Notes under the pieces: generated by a model
The model's input: only the letters and a program-made list of their open reading frames with translations
The model's database searches: none
What the model was told of the DNA's origin: nothing
NCBI GenBank assembly: GCA_947579665.1
Contig: OX388352.1
Span: forward strand, 71,648,113-71,712,112
Length of the DNA: 64,000 bases
Direction: 5' to 3'
DNA from: Sympetrum striolatum
Lineage: Eukaryota > Arthropoda > Insecta > Odonata > Libellulidae
In this document: positions 47,247 to 56,473 of the stretch, piece after piece
Position numbering within the stretch: the stretch's first letter is position 1
Layout: each line of letters opens with the position of its first letter
Position numbers and translations under genes: made by a program

Positions 47247-48322
47247 TTATAACAATTTCGCGGCCTAGACTGACAAAATCGCGCAATATGATCGGGTTGG
47301 CCGCAGTGATAGCACTTGCGGACCGTCCGTCTGGATGACTCTGCGGGAGGAGAATTCGCGGGGCCCCGTTGTCCCGTATTCACTGTATTGACTTGCCTTT
47401 GTTCTGAGGGAGTGGCGTAATTCGGGAGTAAAGAAGGGTTTTGGGGGATATTAAGATTTCGTGGCTGAGCGTAGGCAGCATAAATTTGCTGCAATGAGTG
47501 AACCTCAGCGTACTTGTGCGCGTAATTACGTGCGTTTGCTTCTTCGAGGAGAGCGAAATTTTCCGCCTCCAACATACTGGCCGGGTTACGTACTAAAACA
47601 AAGCGCCCTATTTCCTCCCGTAGGCCCAACAAAAATTGTGATAATAGCCGATGTTCGATCATGCGTTTAGTCGCTTCTGATTGGGGATCATAGGAGATCT
47701 CTTTAAGATCTCTCGCGATTTTGCGGAGCCTAGTCGCATAAACACTAACGGATTCTAAATTTCCCTGCACACAGGTGTTAAACATGCGCTCAGTTACAAG
47801 TGGTGACGATTTACATGCGAATCTGCGTTTGAGGCATGAAGAAAAAAGTTCGTATGATTCGAGGACATGGGGGTTTGCCTGAACAAACTCCGCTGCCGTG
47901 CCTGCTAGCCTAAGACGCGCGACACAAAGTGTTTGAGGCTCGGTCCATGAGCTCAATTGACTCGTTAATTGCACGTTCTCAAGAAATTTTCCTACGGAGA
48001 CGTCGTCGTCTCCGCTAAAACACGGAATGAAATAGATTTGGTTGCCCACTGCTACAGGGGAAGGGGTGGAGTAAAGAGAAGGAGCAGCGGGGTGCGGAAC
48101 CATAGGGGTCGCCTCCGTAGGGAGTACGTTTATTCGTGGGAAAAAATTGTCGGAATCAGAGAGTGGACTTGCGTAATCAGAAGGAATAGCGCGGGGGTCG
48201 TCATTAGAGTCTTCCGACGAGGGAGCCGGAACGCCCTCGGTTGAAGCGGCTGGGGCGCCTTCGAGAGATAAGAACGGATTTGTTTGCTTAAAGGAGGAAG
48301 AGAAGGGGAAGCGGACGGCCAT
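47090..48322 (-). CDS. gag protein, 410 aa, three zinc knuckles
   Basis: Starts at ATG 48322 in a good context (CACCATGG). A proline/serine-rich N-terminus is followed by a gypsy-type capsid region (about residues 97-275; FSGDDDVSVGKFLENV, then LRLAGTAAEF, and FLLGLREEIGRFV). Three CCHC knuckles close the protein: C337-C350, C357-C370, C375-C388. Expected to form particles and package RNA. The final 157 nt overlap the protease frame, which lies in the -1 frame, so ribosomal frameshifting is the likely expression route. Intact. Confidence 0.9.
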   Translation of the reverse strand: MAVRFPFSSSFKQTNPFLSLEGAPAASTEGVPAPSSEDSNDDPRAIPSDYASPLSDSDNFFPRINVLPTEATPMVPHPAAPSLYSTPSPVAVGNQIYFIPCFSGDDDVSVGKFLENVQLTSQLSSWTEPQTLCVARLRLAGTAAEFVQANPHVLESYELFSSCLKRRFACKSSPLVTERMFNTCVQGNLESVSVYATRLRKIARDLKEISYDPQSEATKRMIEHRLLSQFLLGLREEIGRFVLVRNPASMLEAENFALLEEANARNYAHKYAEVHSLQQIYAAYAQPRNLNIPQNPSLLPNYATPSEQRQVNTVNTGQRGPANSPPAESSRRTVRKCYHCGQPDHIARFCQSRPRNCYNCGRTGHFSRTCPLLLCGICRKSGHRPLDCSQIHSGSAQGNALPPTTRSGQN

Positions 48323-48724
48323 GGTGAAGAAGTAAACGATGCGCAGGCGAAGGGGACGAAAAAACGAAACGAGAGGAACACGCAGAAAGATATGAAAGCG
48401 GTCCTAATAGAGTTCGTAAAAAAAAACAATGGAGCGAATTTTACGAATATGAAAAAGTTACTAGAGGCAAATAAACACTGTAAGCAAAACCCGAATACAA
48501 TCCCCGCAATGTAAAATATGTCACAAGACGTTCGAAATACAGAAAACCCAGATTTACTCAGAAAATCGCCCTCGAAATTTTGGAAAGAACGGTCGGATTG
48601 CAACTAAACTTCGCACACTAGCAGAACAACTTTAGAATCTCATCACGAATGAATTAAAAAAAAAAAACTAACAAGTCTTTCCAAATTAATCTCGGGATTA
48701 TTATCAAACACGGCACTTAGAGAC

Positions 48725-48875
48725 GTTCTCCGACACACATGACACTAAATTAATTCCTAAGCAGCACTGAATACGGCGCGTAAGGACATTCTCCGACACA
48801 CCTAACACGAATTTAAAGTATCATTATCAATGAATACAGCACGTAGGGACGTTCTCCGACACACCTGACACCATT
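48725..48875. repeat. 63-bp leader repeat containing the primer-site motif
   Basis: TTCTCCGACACAC recurs at 48726, 48789 and 48852 (63-bp steps), each followed by a variant of the primer-site complement: ATGACACT, CTAACACG and CTGACACCA. Confidence 0.75.
48865..48873 (-). promoter_or_regulatory. Candidate primer binding site
   Basis: TGGTGTCAG in element sense, five bases after the 5' LTR, complementary to a tRNA 3' end of tRNA-Leu type (CTGACACCA). The match beyond nine bases is uncertain. Confidence 0.6.
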
Positions 48876-48878
48876 TAA

Positions 48879-49504
48879 TGTCGTAGGGACATTAATGAAA
48901 CCCACAGGTTGGCCGCACAATTAGTTTATTTACAAAATATTACATAAAGTAGCATACCTTCGTATCCGCTAGGAGTCCCGATGTGGAGGGTAGTCTAGCG
49001 CGTAGACCGTCAAAGGTGCGTACCGCAGACCGGGAGGGCAGTCTTACTAGCGGAGTCGCTGCAGACCGGGAGGGCAGTCTTACTAGCGGAGTCGCTGCAG
49101 ACCGGGGAATTAGTCTACCAGTTAGTTCGCTGCAGACCAGCAGGAGGCCGGTCTAGCAAGTGAGTTCACTGGAGACCAAAAATGATCTAACTTTGGGGCT
49201 TTTTGGTCGGCTTTATATACCGTTTTGGGGACAGGGTTTGGAGGGGCCCCAACGTAGTTGGAAGTGCAGTAGTGCATTTTGACTAATGTGTTCACGTGGT
49301 TCGAGCATGGTTATAGTTTACGGGCTTGCTGAGGGCTCCAACGGCGTCAGTGCAAGGGGTCAAGGGGCGAGGCGTCCCTTGTAGATCACACATTCTACGA
49401 GCTCGCCGGAGGTCCCAGGGTGGTCGGAGAGGGTTTTGCGTCCAATATGGATCGCGCATGGTTTTATGTGTTAGTTTATGTGTGAGATTGCGGCCCCCCC
49501 AACA
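48879..49504 (-). repeat. 5' LTR of the gag-protease element (626 bp)
   Basis: In element sense it starts TGTTGGGGGGGCC and ends CTACGACA. It holds a TATATAAAG box at 49211-49219 (reverse strand). The downstream part contains the 36-bp tandem repeats described for the partner LTR. Confidence 0.93.
49211..49219 (-). promoter_or_regulatory. TATA box in 5' LTR
   Basis: TATATAAAG on the reverse strand, upstream of the tandem-repeat part of the LTR; a likely RNA polymerase II promoter. Confidence 0.6.
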
Positions 49505-49755
49505 ATACTTCGAAAAATAATATTTCTCTCGGTTACTATAACTCAATGGAGAATAATGGTTATTTTATCTGGAATTGATGGTCTAATTCAAGCCATTAAT
49601 TCCGTTTATTGCGTAGTCTTACGTCCTGCTCCTATGAAATAGAATACGAATACGCTCAAATTTGGGTGATCGTAAGATGGCCGCCATGCGCATCACGAGG
49701 CTTCACCCCCTCCACCGCCACTGCCTATCTAGTAATATATATCTGTGGGTAATAC

Positions 49756-49790
49756 CACAGAGTATACAGAGAGGCCAAACGGGCCAAACT
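49756..49790 (+). repeat. P element left TIR
   Basis: CACAGAGTATACAGAGAGGC and onward, paired with 53142-53176; the outer 15 positions match perfectly. Confidence 0.85.
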
Positions 49791-49835
49791 GATGGTGCGA
49801 TGTGTTATTTCGTGTAATTCGTATTTCGCGGCGTC

Positions 49836-49855
49836 GCCATGTTCTAAGCAAGTTA
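49836..49855 (+). repeat. P element subterminal inverted repeat, left
   Basis: GCCATGTTCTAAGCAAGTTA, 80 bp inside the left end. It pairs with 53099-53118 with one mismatch. Drosophila P has comparable short internal inverted repeats that assist transposition. Confidence 0.8.
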
Positions 49856-50161
49856 CAGTCGCGGTAGATTCAAATTGACTATTGTCCTACAGTAAAAAAA
49901 ATAGATTGTTATACATAGTCACGTTCTTTTGACCCAAAAATCTGTTTAATTCGTTATGCTGAAAAATTAAAATACCATATTAATGTCAAGTTGATCAAGT
50001 AAGTCTCACAACAAACATATTCATGCATAATATTCTAGCTATGCTTGAGGTGGGGTGAGAAAGAATTACCTTCAATTTGTTGCACAAATATTTTAATCAA
50101 TATTCCATATGATAGAATTTGCTAAATCAATAAACATTTTCTTAACATTGGTATTTCAATT

Positions 50162-50167
50162 TTTATT
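50162..50167 (-). terminator. Candidate polyadenylation signal of the transposase gene
   Basis: AATAAA on the reverse strand about 160 nt after the stop codon. Confidence 0.45.
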
Positions 50168-50328
50168 AGTATCAATTTCATACATCTTCCTTTTCTTTCT
50201 TGAGTTACATTTTACATTCCTATTAAGTTTCTTCAGTGTATGGTAAATTTTCATGCGAACAAATAATTTTTGGCAATAATCAATCGGAAATAATGGGCAT
50301 GGTACTTCAAAGTCAATATTTTGAATTT

Positions 50329-52983
50329 TCAACAAAAAAAATTCCCCACCCTACTCCACCACATATCATTCAGAAATTCCTTTTCAAAAGTTTCATTCAT
50401 ACATGATAGATACTTCACAAACTTTGTATTTGGCATTGTGAGCTTACCAAAAGAATCTGTCAAAAAAGATTTGTTCATGGAGAACATTTGTGATGGATCA
50501 ACCATTACAGAATTTTCCATTCCATATTTTTCACAAGTATCACACCGGTGTTTCTGTAAGCACTTCTTCATAATGTAGCCTGATACATAAACCTCTGCAT
50601 TTTCTAAAAGTAATTTATCCCGGTAATCATGGGTTTTTATGCAGAGTGAGGTGACATCCAATGAAACCTTCCTCTGGCAAGCTATAAGGGCAAAATCAAA
50701 TACATTTGTGACATAAGAGTCAAGATCAGCCATACAATTTCCATTATCTGAAATATTTTGCAATTTTGATAAAAGGAGTTTTTTGAAGGCAGAGTGAAAG
50801 AGTATGGGTGTTGGATGTTGGCAATTTCCTCCTTGATTACGGATGTCACCAAAGAAATTTTCCAATGGATCTTGGTTAAGCCTTCTTGTTAGCAAAATTT
50901 TGACATTGTGCAAAGAATTAAGTCTTGACCACAACTGAATGACTGCAGAAATGGACAACTGCCATCCATAAAAACACTTAGTTCTTCTTGTTACATCTTG
51001 CCCATCTTGTGTAACTACTTTAATTCCCTTCACAAACTCTAAGGAGTACTTCAAAAACTCAATGTGTGGAGAGCTTTCAGATATAGCAGCGTGGTACAAT
51101 TTTGTCGATATCTCAGAGGAGCTATTTAAGCAGTCAAACAAATCATTGAGAAATGAAATAAACATAACAGTACCTTTTGCATCACTTGAAATGGAGCCTA
51201 ATCTAATATGTGTATCTAAGGCAGCAGCAACAGTATGACTGAAAACCTTTGTTGCATACTTGACTTTCATTTTCATGAAGTTGTTCGGATTCTTCATGTT
51301 CTCAGAAAATTTCACAGCCAGTTTCAGACTCTGTTCATTATCCTTATTATACAGAGTAATTAAATCATCCCATGAAGCAACTTTATCATTGAATACAAAG
51401 TTGTGCTTAAGTAAGTTATTTCTGGTAGCTTTAATCAGGTGAGGGACATAAAAAATGTAAAATACCTCAGCATAATCAACAACAAAATAAGGCCTACTAG
51501 GTGTAACTCCCAGAATTTTAGTTAGTTGCTGAAAATTACTTCCCATATCTGAAATAACACAATGGACATATATTCCCTGGCTCCTTAATTTCCTTATTGC
51601 ATCATTTAAAATATCTGCCAGTTCAACAGCTGGACATGAGTCTTTAACAAAATAATACCCAATTGCTTGCTTCCAATTTATCAAAACTCCTCTAACCATC
51701 AGAACCATTGCAGCCTTGCATCTCGATCCATTTCTTTCATTTCCATTATCAACAAAACCAATTACCTCATCTCTTGTGATATTATAATATAAATTAGGCT
51801 TTAACGCCATTTCATCAACACATAACACACAATGTTTACTACTTTCTCCCATGGCACTCATTTTCATCTTTAAAGATTTTAATACCCAATTTGAAATACC
51901 AGTGGAGACAGGCAAATTACTTAAAATTCTACGAATAGTCCTTGAGGAGGGCAAAGGAACAAAGCTCCTGATATAAGTATAAGCTTTAGGGCTCAGAAAA
52001 TACAGACCAAATGCCATTGACTTGACCTTGTCTTTGTTTACATGACAACTTTCACTGTCATTTCCTTTTGCAAACATTAACACAAATTCCTTAATCTTCT
52101 TTGGAAGAAACTTATCACATAAGGATGCAACAGAATCACAACCACCATTCTTGGCTTCCTGTAGCTGCTGATTTAGGACAAAATTTGCTTTCCTAAGCCT
52201 ATGAATCTCCACCCTTTGTCTGCCAATTATCCTCTTCAGTCTTTTCAGCTCTTCTGCGGAATCAGCATTGGTAGTAAGCTCGACCATGGCATCATTACCT
52301 TCATCTGGTAAATGATTTTCAGGAATTTCATTCAATAGCTCATCTGAAAATTGAGTGAACCATTAAACTGAGGTGAAGTGTAGTATAATGATAAAATTAG
52401 ACTACATGGAGTCATCAATTTGTAGTTAGTAAACATATTGTTGGATTTTATGTCCTGAAATAATTGCATAGATATACCACATACAAAACTTACCTCTATC
52501 CTCGAAACGCTTTCGTTTAGCCGGACCTTTCCTCGTACTTGTGATCGTTGGAGGAGGATTTGGAACGTTAAAAAGACTAGGAACAGCATTGCTTTTGAGT
52601 CTGTTCTTTAAGAAGTTCAGGAACATGATTTCCTCGAAATAAATGCTGCAAATCTTGCAATTAGCATACAGATAACTAGGAGTTTTGTTCTCCAAATCTT
52701 TTCGTCGAGAACGGATAACCCATTCCTTACACCTGAAAAAAACACGTTCTTAAGATTAGCAGGTTGGGAAGTTAACTAAATCAGAATGTCTCTGATACAA
52801 GCTACAGGGTTAAAAAAAACTTGTATGAACATTAGGGAAAATACTCCAAACTTACCTTGCCGGGTCTTTGGGAAAACGGAAGAAGCTGATGCTGCTATCC
52901 TGCATTCCCGAATTATTGCTACAGTTGAGAGCAGAACACCACGTAAATCCTCCCTTCTTCTTTTTATTCTGTTCTTCATCCAT
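50329..52983 (-). CDS. P-type THAP transposase, three exons, about 793 aa
   Basis: Exon 1 is 52983-52856, exon 2 52732-52494, exon 3 52343-50329. Donors are GTAAGT-like and acceptors TTTCAG, and phases agree (2, then 1). The THAP domain spans exons 1-2: C16, C21, W47 (KEWV), C71, then AVPSLFNVP. The usual zinc-binding His is Tyr74 (CSIY). A leucine-rich coiled coil follows (about residues 153-188), then the RNase H-like core with D299 (CVDEMAL), D388 (ISDMGSN) and E617 (DPLENFFGDIRN), flanking a GTP-binding-type insertion region (WDDLITLYNKDN near 447). A C-x2-C pair lies near the end (RCDTC). Length is close to Drosophila P transposase (751) and human THAP9 (about 900). It cuts and joins the element ends in the nucleus. 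Confidence 0.88.
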
Positions 52984-53098
52984 CGTTATAAGGCACGAAT
53001 AAACTAGTTAAACACTAGTGACCTTTTACCTCCTTTCACAAAAAGTCGAATCTCTCGCAAAGCTCAGACGTTACTACACACAACGATTAAGAGACAGT

Positions 53099-53118
53099 TA
53101 ACTTGCTTCGAACATGGC
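53099..53118 (-). repeat. P element subterminal inverted repeat, right
   Basis: In reverse GCCATGTTCGAAGCAAGTTA, 58 bp inside the right end and upstream of the transposase start. Confidence 0.8.
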
Positions 53119-53141
53119 AGAATGCGCATGCAAGAATTACA

Positions 53142-53176
53142 GCTTTTGGCGCTTTTGTCCCCTCTGTATACTCTGT
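53142..53176 (-). repeat. P element right TIR
   Basis: Reverse complement of the left TIR with four mismatches; the final C/G is shared with, or replaced by, the first base of the target duplication. Confidence 0.82.
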
Positions 53177-53559
53177 GGTAATACTACCCCTGTGGGGGTT
53201 CCCAAGCTTTCAACAACTACATACCACTTCAGATTTTTATAAATTTTGGCGTTTCAACTCCTCCCTCCCCTACTCTTTGGTACCAACAGTCCTTTATTTT
53301 TTAGAGACATATTTTTACTGTCCAATTGCTTGTTTGATTTTAATTAAGTTACTGAGAAAACCTTATATTTAATTATTAATGAACTTTCTTTTCGGTTTTT
53401 TCAACCCTTTACAAAGGCAAAAATAACTAAATAGATATATTTGTTTCAATTTTTGAATTTTATTTTCAACCCACGCGTACCACCGGTTGGGAACCACTGC
53501 TCTAATATATACATATATCTATTATATATAGATGCTTCTCCGGATTCATTCATGTATAT

Positions 53560-54073
53560 GACTTTTACAGAAAATATCCTGGGTTCGATGCTAGGACGGT
53601 GCAAAAATCTACCCTTTAAAATACATTGAGGTAGTTTTTCGTTATTTTTTTTTGATGCACTTATTGAAATGATAGGAAGTTCTTGCTTTGCTAGAAAATG
53701 TATACTAAGGATCGGTTTCAGAAAAAAATTTAGATAAGACCGTACTGTTCCTGGGATCGATGCCAAAGCACATTAAAATTTCTCACATAAGAAATATAAG
53801 GGAAAAGTAGGACGTCGTTTGAGACAGTTGCAGCAAATATTTCTTCTTTAATTTTCACACATAGTTAGAGATGGTTATTTTCTATTGTGTTGCATATAAA
53901 GTATTGTCAGTAAGACCTGGGTTTGATGCCGGGCAGTAAATATATCCCCCATATAAAATATATTGGGGTAGTTTTTCATTTTTTTAGATGCACTTATCGA
54001 AATAATAGGAAGTCCTTGCTTTGCTAGAGGACGACTTCACCAGGAACACCCGGGTTCGATGCCGGACGGATAA
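53560..54073. repeat. Degenerate repeat pair with GGGTTCGATGCC-like motifs
   Basis: The segment GGTAGTTTTTC...GATGCACTTAT-GAAAT-ATAGGAAGT-CTTGCTTTGCTAGA occurs at 53630-53692 and 53972-54029. The motif CTGGG(T/A)T(C/T)GATGCC occurs four times at 53581, 53753, 53919 and 54052. It resembles a tRNA B box, so a decayed SINE-like tandem is possible. Confidence 0.55.
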
Positions 54074-54422
54074 ATTGCAGCTAATATTAAGAATATCTTC
54101 AATCCTTTCTTTTCCTTTTGAACACCCTTTCGATATGATACCGACTTGAAATTTCTGTGATCAGCATGCTTGCACAAGAGCTATACCAAGAGAGTGAGAA
54201 CAATTCTTTCAATTCAATTCAATAGAGGGGAAGAGAGGGGTGTGGCCGAACTAACGCCGCCAAAAAATGACATGTGAAAACAAAACCGAACATCCCACCC
54301 CCCATGAACAACTTGTTCAACATAATATATTTACAAAAAATTATTAATTTATAAAATATTTATGTAAGAAAATTGACATATTATGCAGAGATAAATATTT
54401 GTCATTGATAATCTCATTGGAA
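54074..54422. other. AT-rich spacer
   Basis: Nothing recognised. Confidence 0.4.
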
Positions 54423-54695
54423 TCATTTGTCAATAGATAAGGGGAATACTTTTACAACAGGGCGTAAGAAGGTTCCATTATTAGAACGAAGCTGGACCAC
54501 ACGCACTACATCATCTCCACCAAAGAAAACACTTGTCACACGTGCTATGCAGCACTGAAATGGAGGAGTTTTTGGGGAATGCACAAGATCCCCAACACTA
54601 AGATTTCTATTTGCTAAAGTCCATTTTGTCCTTTGTTGAGAGTGAGTAGGTACTCCTTGTGCCATCTGTTCGAAATTTGCTGCGAGATGCACCAA
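54423..54695 (-). pseudogene. BEL/Pao pol C-terminus fragment
   Basis: The frame contains QQRTKWTLANRNLSVGDLV, then RVTSVFFGGDDVVRVVQLR and TFLRPVVKVFPL, the arrangement found in the domain that ends BEL/Pao polyproteins after integrase. The motif L-x-VGDLV followed by R-V-x-x-VF-x-G-x-D-x-V-R-V is characteristic. Only about 85 residues survive; upstream (54700-54810 in reverse) a degraded WKQLVKEF stretch may continue it. No LTRs were seen nearby. Confidence 0.72.
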
Positions 54696-54699
54696 TACT

Positions 54700-56473
54700 G
54701 GAATTACCTAGGATACCTATGAAATAGGTTTCTTGCCTTTTATTTTGCAACAAAATTCCTTTACGAGCTGTTTCCACTCCTCCAAATAACCATCTACTAT
54801 ATGTTGGAACTTTATAGCGAATCTGATTCGTAAATGTTGCGGAATATTGTCACAAACTGTTAATTTATCAGATATTTTGGCCGAGCCTGCCTAGAAAGTA
54901 ATGTTGATCTTATGATACCATCCCTAGCATCAATTCAGCATAGTTGGGAGGTTCCTTTATTGACCAGCTTCACTGTCCGTTCTACAGCCAGCGTTTGGTA
55001 CTAACAGACAGTAAAGTACTGTTCTGGCACAGTGATGCCAGGAAGTTTGTCAAAGAGCTCTATGTTTGATATAGTCCTTAAAACCAGTGAAAGGGTAATA
55101 GAAAAATCAATGCTTTCCCAAAGAACTATGGGTTACTATTTACTTCAAGATTTATCTGGGAACAATATTATATTGAATGTTGTGATGAAGATTACACGTC
55201 TCGTCTGCTCGAGAACCGAAAATCTTAATTCGAGTATTTATACCGAAAGGTGCAAGAATACTAAAGATTTTTGAGAACTGTTTGAACGCGCGGACTGTCA
55301 TCCGCTTTCGCCGGTGATTGGCCCGACGGCCAGCCCTTAACGTCTGCTCTCTGCTCAACGGTGTAACTGCGAACTTAACGGCGAGTCTAGACAATCACGT
55401 GACACAGTGTACTCGCGGGAGAATGAAGAGAGACTCGTGGTGTGTTGAGAGATGTCATGACCTGATTATAATTCGGAGTCTTGCCGAATCGACGTTTGCA
55501 ATCAGTGTTACTTGTGCCAACTTTTCAATGAGCAGTTCAATATTCTTTTGATGTATTCGTTGTATGATACTTTGTGTAACATGAATAATATTAGTTATTA
55601 TGCCTATTTTTGAGAGTTTTTTTGTAATTTATATTTCAATGTCGATATCCTGAGCTAGTTGCTCTACAGAGCGGTTTTAAAGTCGGCGAATGGTTTCCAG
55701 TATCTGTTTAAAGTTTCGGGGCCAATGTGGGCTCAACGTACACTGAGTGAAATTTACATATACTTAGACTGAAAGTAAATACGCTCGACATAAAGAAACT
55801 GAATATTCTGTCCAAATAATTTTTATTGTGAAATTTGAACGCATTCCGCCAAAACCTTTCAAAACAACGGAACACTTGGCTGAAAACAATCACTTGCATG
55901 CCGAAAACACTTGGTAAAGACAATTTTTGCTGTACTTTACGGAGACTATGGAGTATCGTAGCTTTGATTGTTCTGAAAACTTTGCACGGTGTACTGATAT
56001 TAAGGTATCGTGTACAAGCATCCTGTTAGGGAAATTTATCAAAGTAGCGATAATATATGATTTGACAAACCAAAAAATCATGCAAGCCGAGTTCGTGTGG
56101 TAATACTTCTGGCATATTTGGCGCAGCGAAAATGCTGCACTAATCCCTTGCCCTAATCTGTGGGACGGCACTTTCCGCATCGGTGGAGCTCATATGAAAT
56201 CATTGCATTTGAGCACGTGATAAACGGCATAAATATGTATACGTCTGCGCATCGGTGGGTTCAGGGCTTTAAGAACGGCCTTCTTTTATTTTTGTTTTGG
56301 CGCTCCCACGTGCCGACGGCGTTAGCAGGTCATATTGATGCGGAACTATTCTGAGAATCACATTTTCCGGGTGGAGATTTCCGCCACGCACGCCCTGATC
56401 TACCTCAACATCGATCGCAGAATTCCACGCACGCGCCCGACATGGAGCGTTTGGGATATGCTGTACGCACAAT
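54700..56473. other. Unassigned sequence
   Basis: Short frames only. A CpG-containing patch at 55285-55400 and another at 56160-56470 stand out from the AT-rich surroundings, but no domain was recognised. Confidence 0.4.

Larger units (their letters stand above)
44563..49504 (-). mobile_element. Non-autonomous gypsy-type LTR element with gag and protease only
   Basis: 4,942 bp with 626-bp LTRs that look identical by eye (44563-45188 and 48879-49504) and a 4-bp target duplication ATAC. It encodes gag (48322-47090) and an overlapping protease-bearing frame (47246-45489). No reverse transcriptase, RNase H or integrase is present in the 3.7-kb interior. Identical LTRs imply recent transposition, so enzymes must have come from a relative. 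It is inserted in element C. GC content is clearly higher than its surroundings. Confidence 0.92.
40694..49747. mobile_element. P-like element C with THAP exon (about 3.0 kb own sequence)
   Basis: After removing element B, the left end reads CACAGATATATATTACTAG and on to GGCAG; the right end in reverse is the same 27 bp (49721-49747), a perfect TIR. Flanks GGTAATAC at 40686-40693 and 49748-49755 are a perfect 8-bp duplication. A 10-bp subterminal inverted motif GTAAGATGGC lies at 41887-41896 (reverse) and 49672-49681. Own sequence is 40694-40699, 41806-44562 and 49509-49747. Only a THAP exon could be recognised; the transposase catalytic core was not found in 42071-44562, which otherwise holds only short frames. 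Confidence 0.85.
49756..53176 (-). mobile_element. Apparently intact P element (3.4 kb)
   Basis: Begins CACAGAGTATACAGAG; the right end in reverse reads ACAGAGTATACAGAGG, one base shorter. TIRs extend to about 35 bp with four mismatches. Flanks GGTAATAC (49748-49755 and 53177-53184) are a perfect 8-bp duplication as expected for P elements. A 20-bp subterminal inverted repeat lies 58-80 bp from each end. Inside is a three-exon transposase gene without stops. This is the youngest-looking DNA transposon in the stack. Confidence 0.92.
39597..53194. mobile_element. P-like non-autonomous element A (1.1 kb, split by C and P)
   Basis: Begins CACAGGGAGAG at 39597 and ends CTACCCCTGTG at 53194. The flanks are a perfect 8-bp duplication GGGGTTCC (39589-39596 and 53195-53202). 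Its own sequence is 39597-40693 plus 53185-53194. Both ends share an extended inverted repeat containing AAAAGTGAAGCC and CTGGG(T)AGCAC. An inverted sister copy B lies inside the stack. No coding capacity is seen; the mirror-image 95-codon frames in A and B are not convincing. Confidence 0.85.
39587..53499. mobile_element. hAT-type MITE split by a nested transposon stack
   Basis: The left end CAGGGGTTCC (39587-39596) and, after removal of the insert, CAAGCTTTCAACAAC (from 53203) rejoin to a hAT-like TIR. The right end in reverse reads CAGTGGTTCCCAACC (53485-53499), matching 13 of 15. About 307 bp of its own sequence remain. The outer 8-bp duplication expected for hAT was not found (CAACGAAA and CTCTAATA), so the exact outer limits are less certain than those of the inner layers. 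Confidence 0.65.

Noticed and set aside
53177..53184. Seven-base TSD (GTAATAC) for the P element
   Set aside because: Shifting the right end by one base gives a perfect 8-bp GGTAATAC on both sides, the length expected for P elements.
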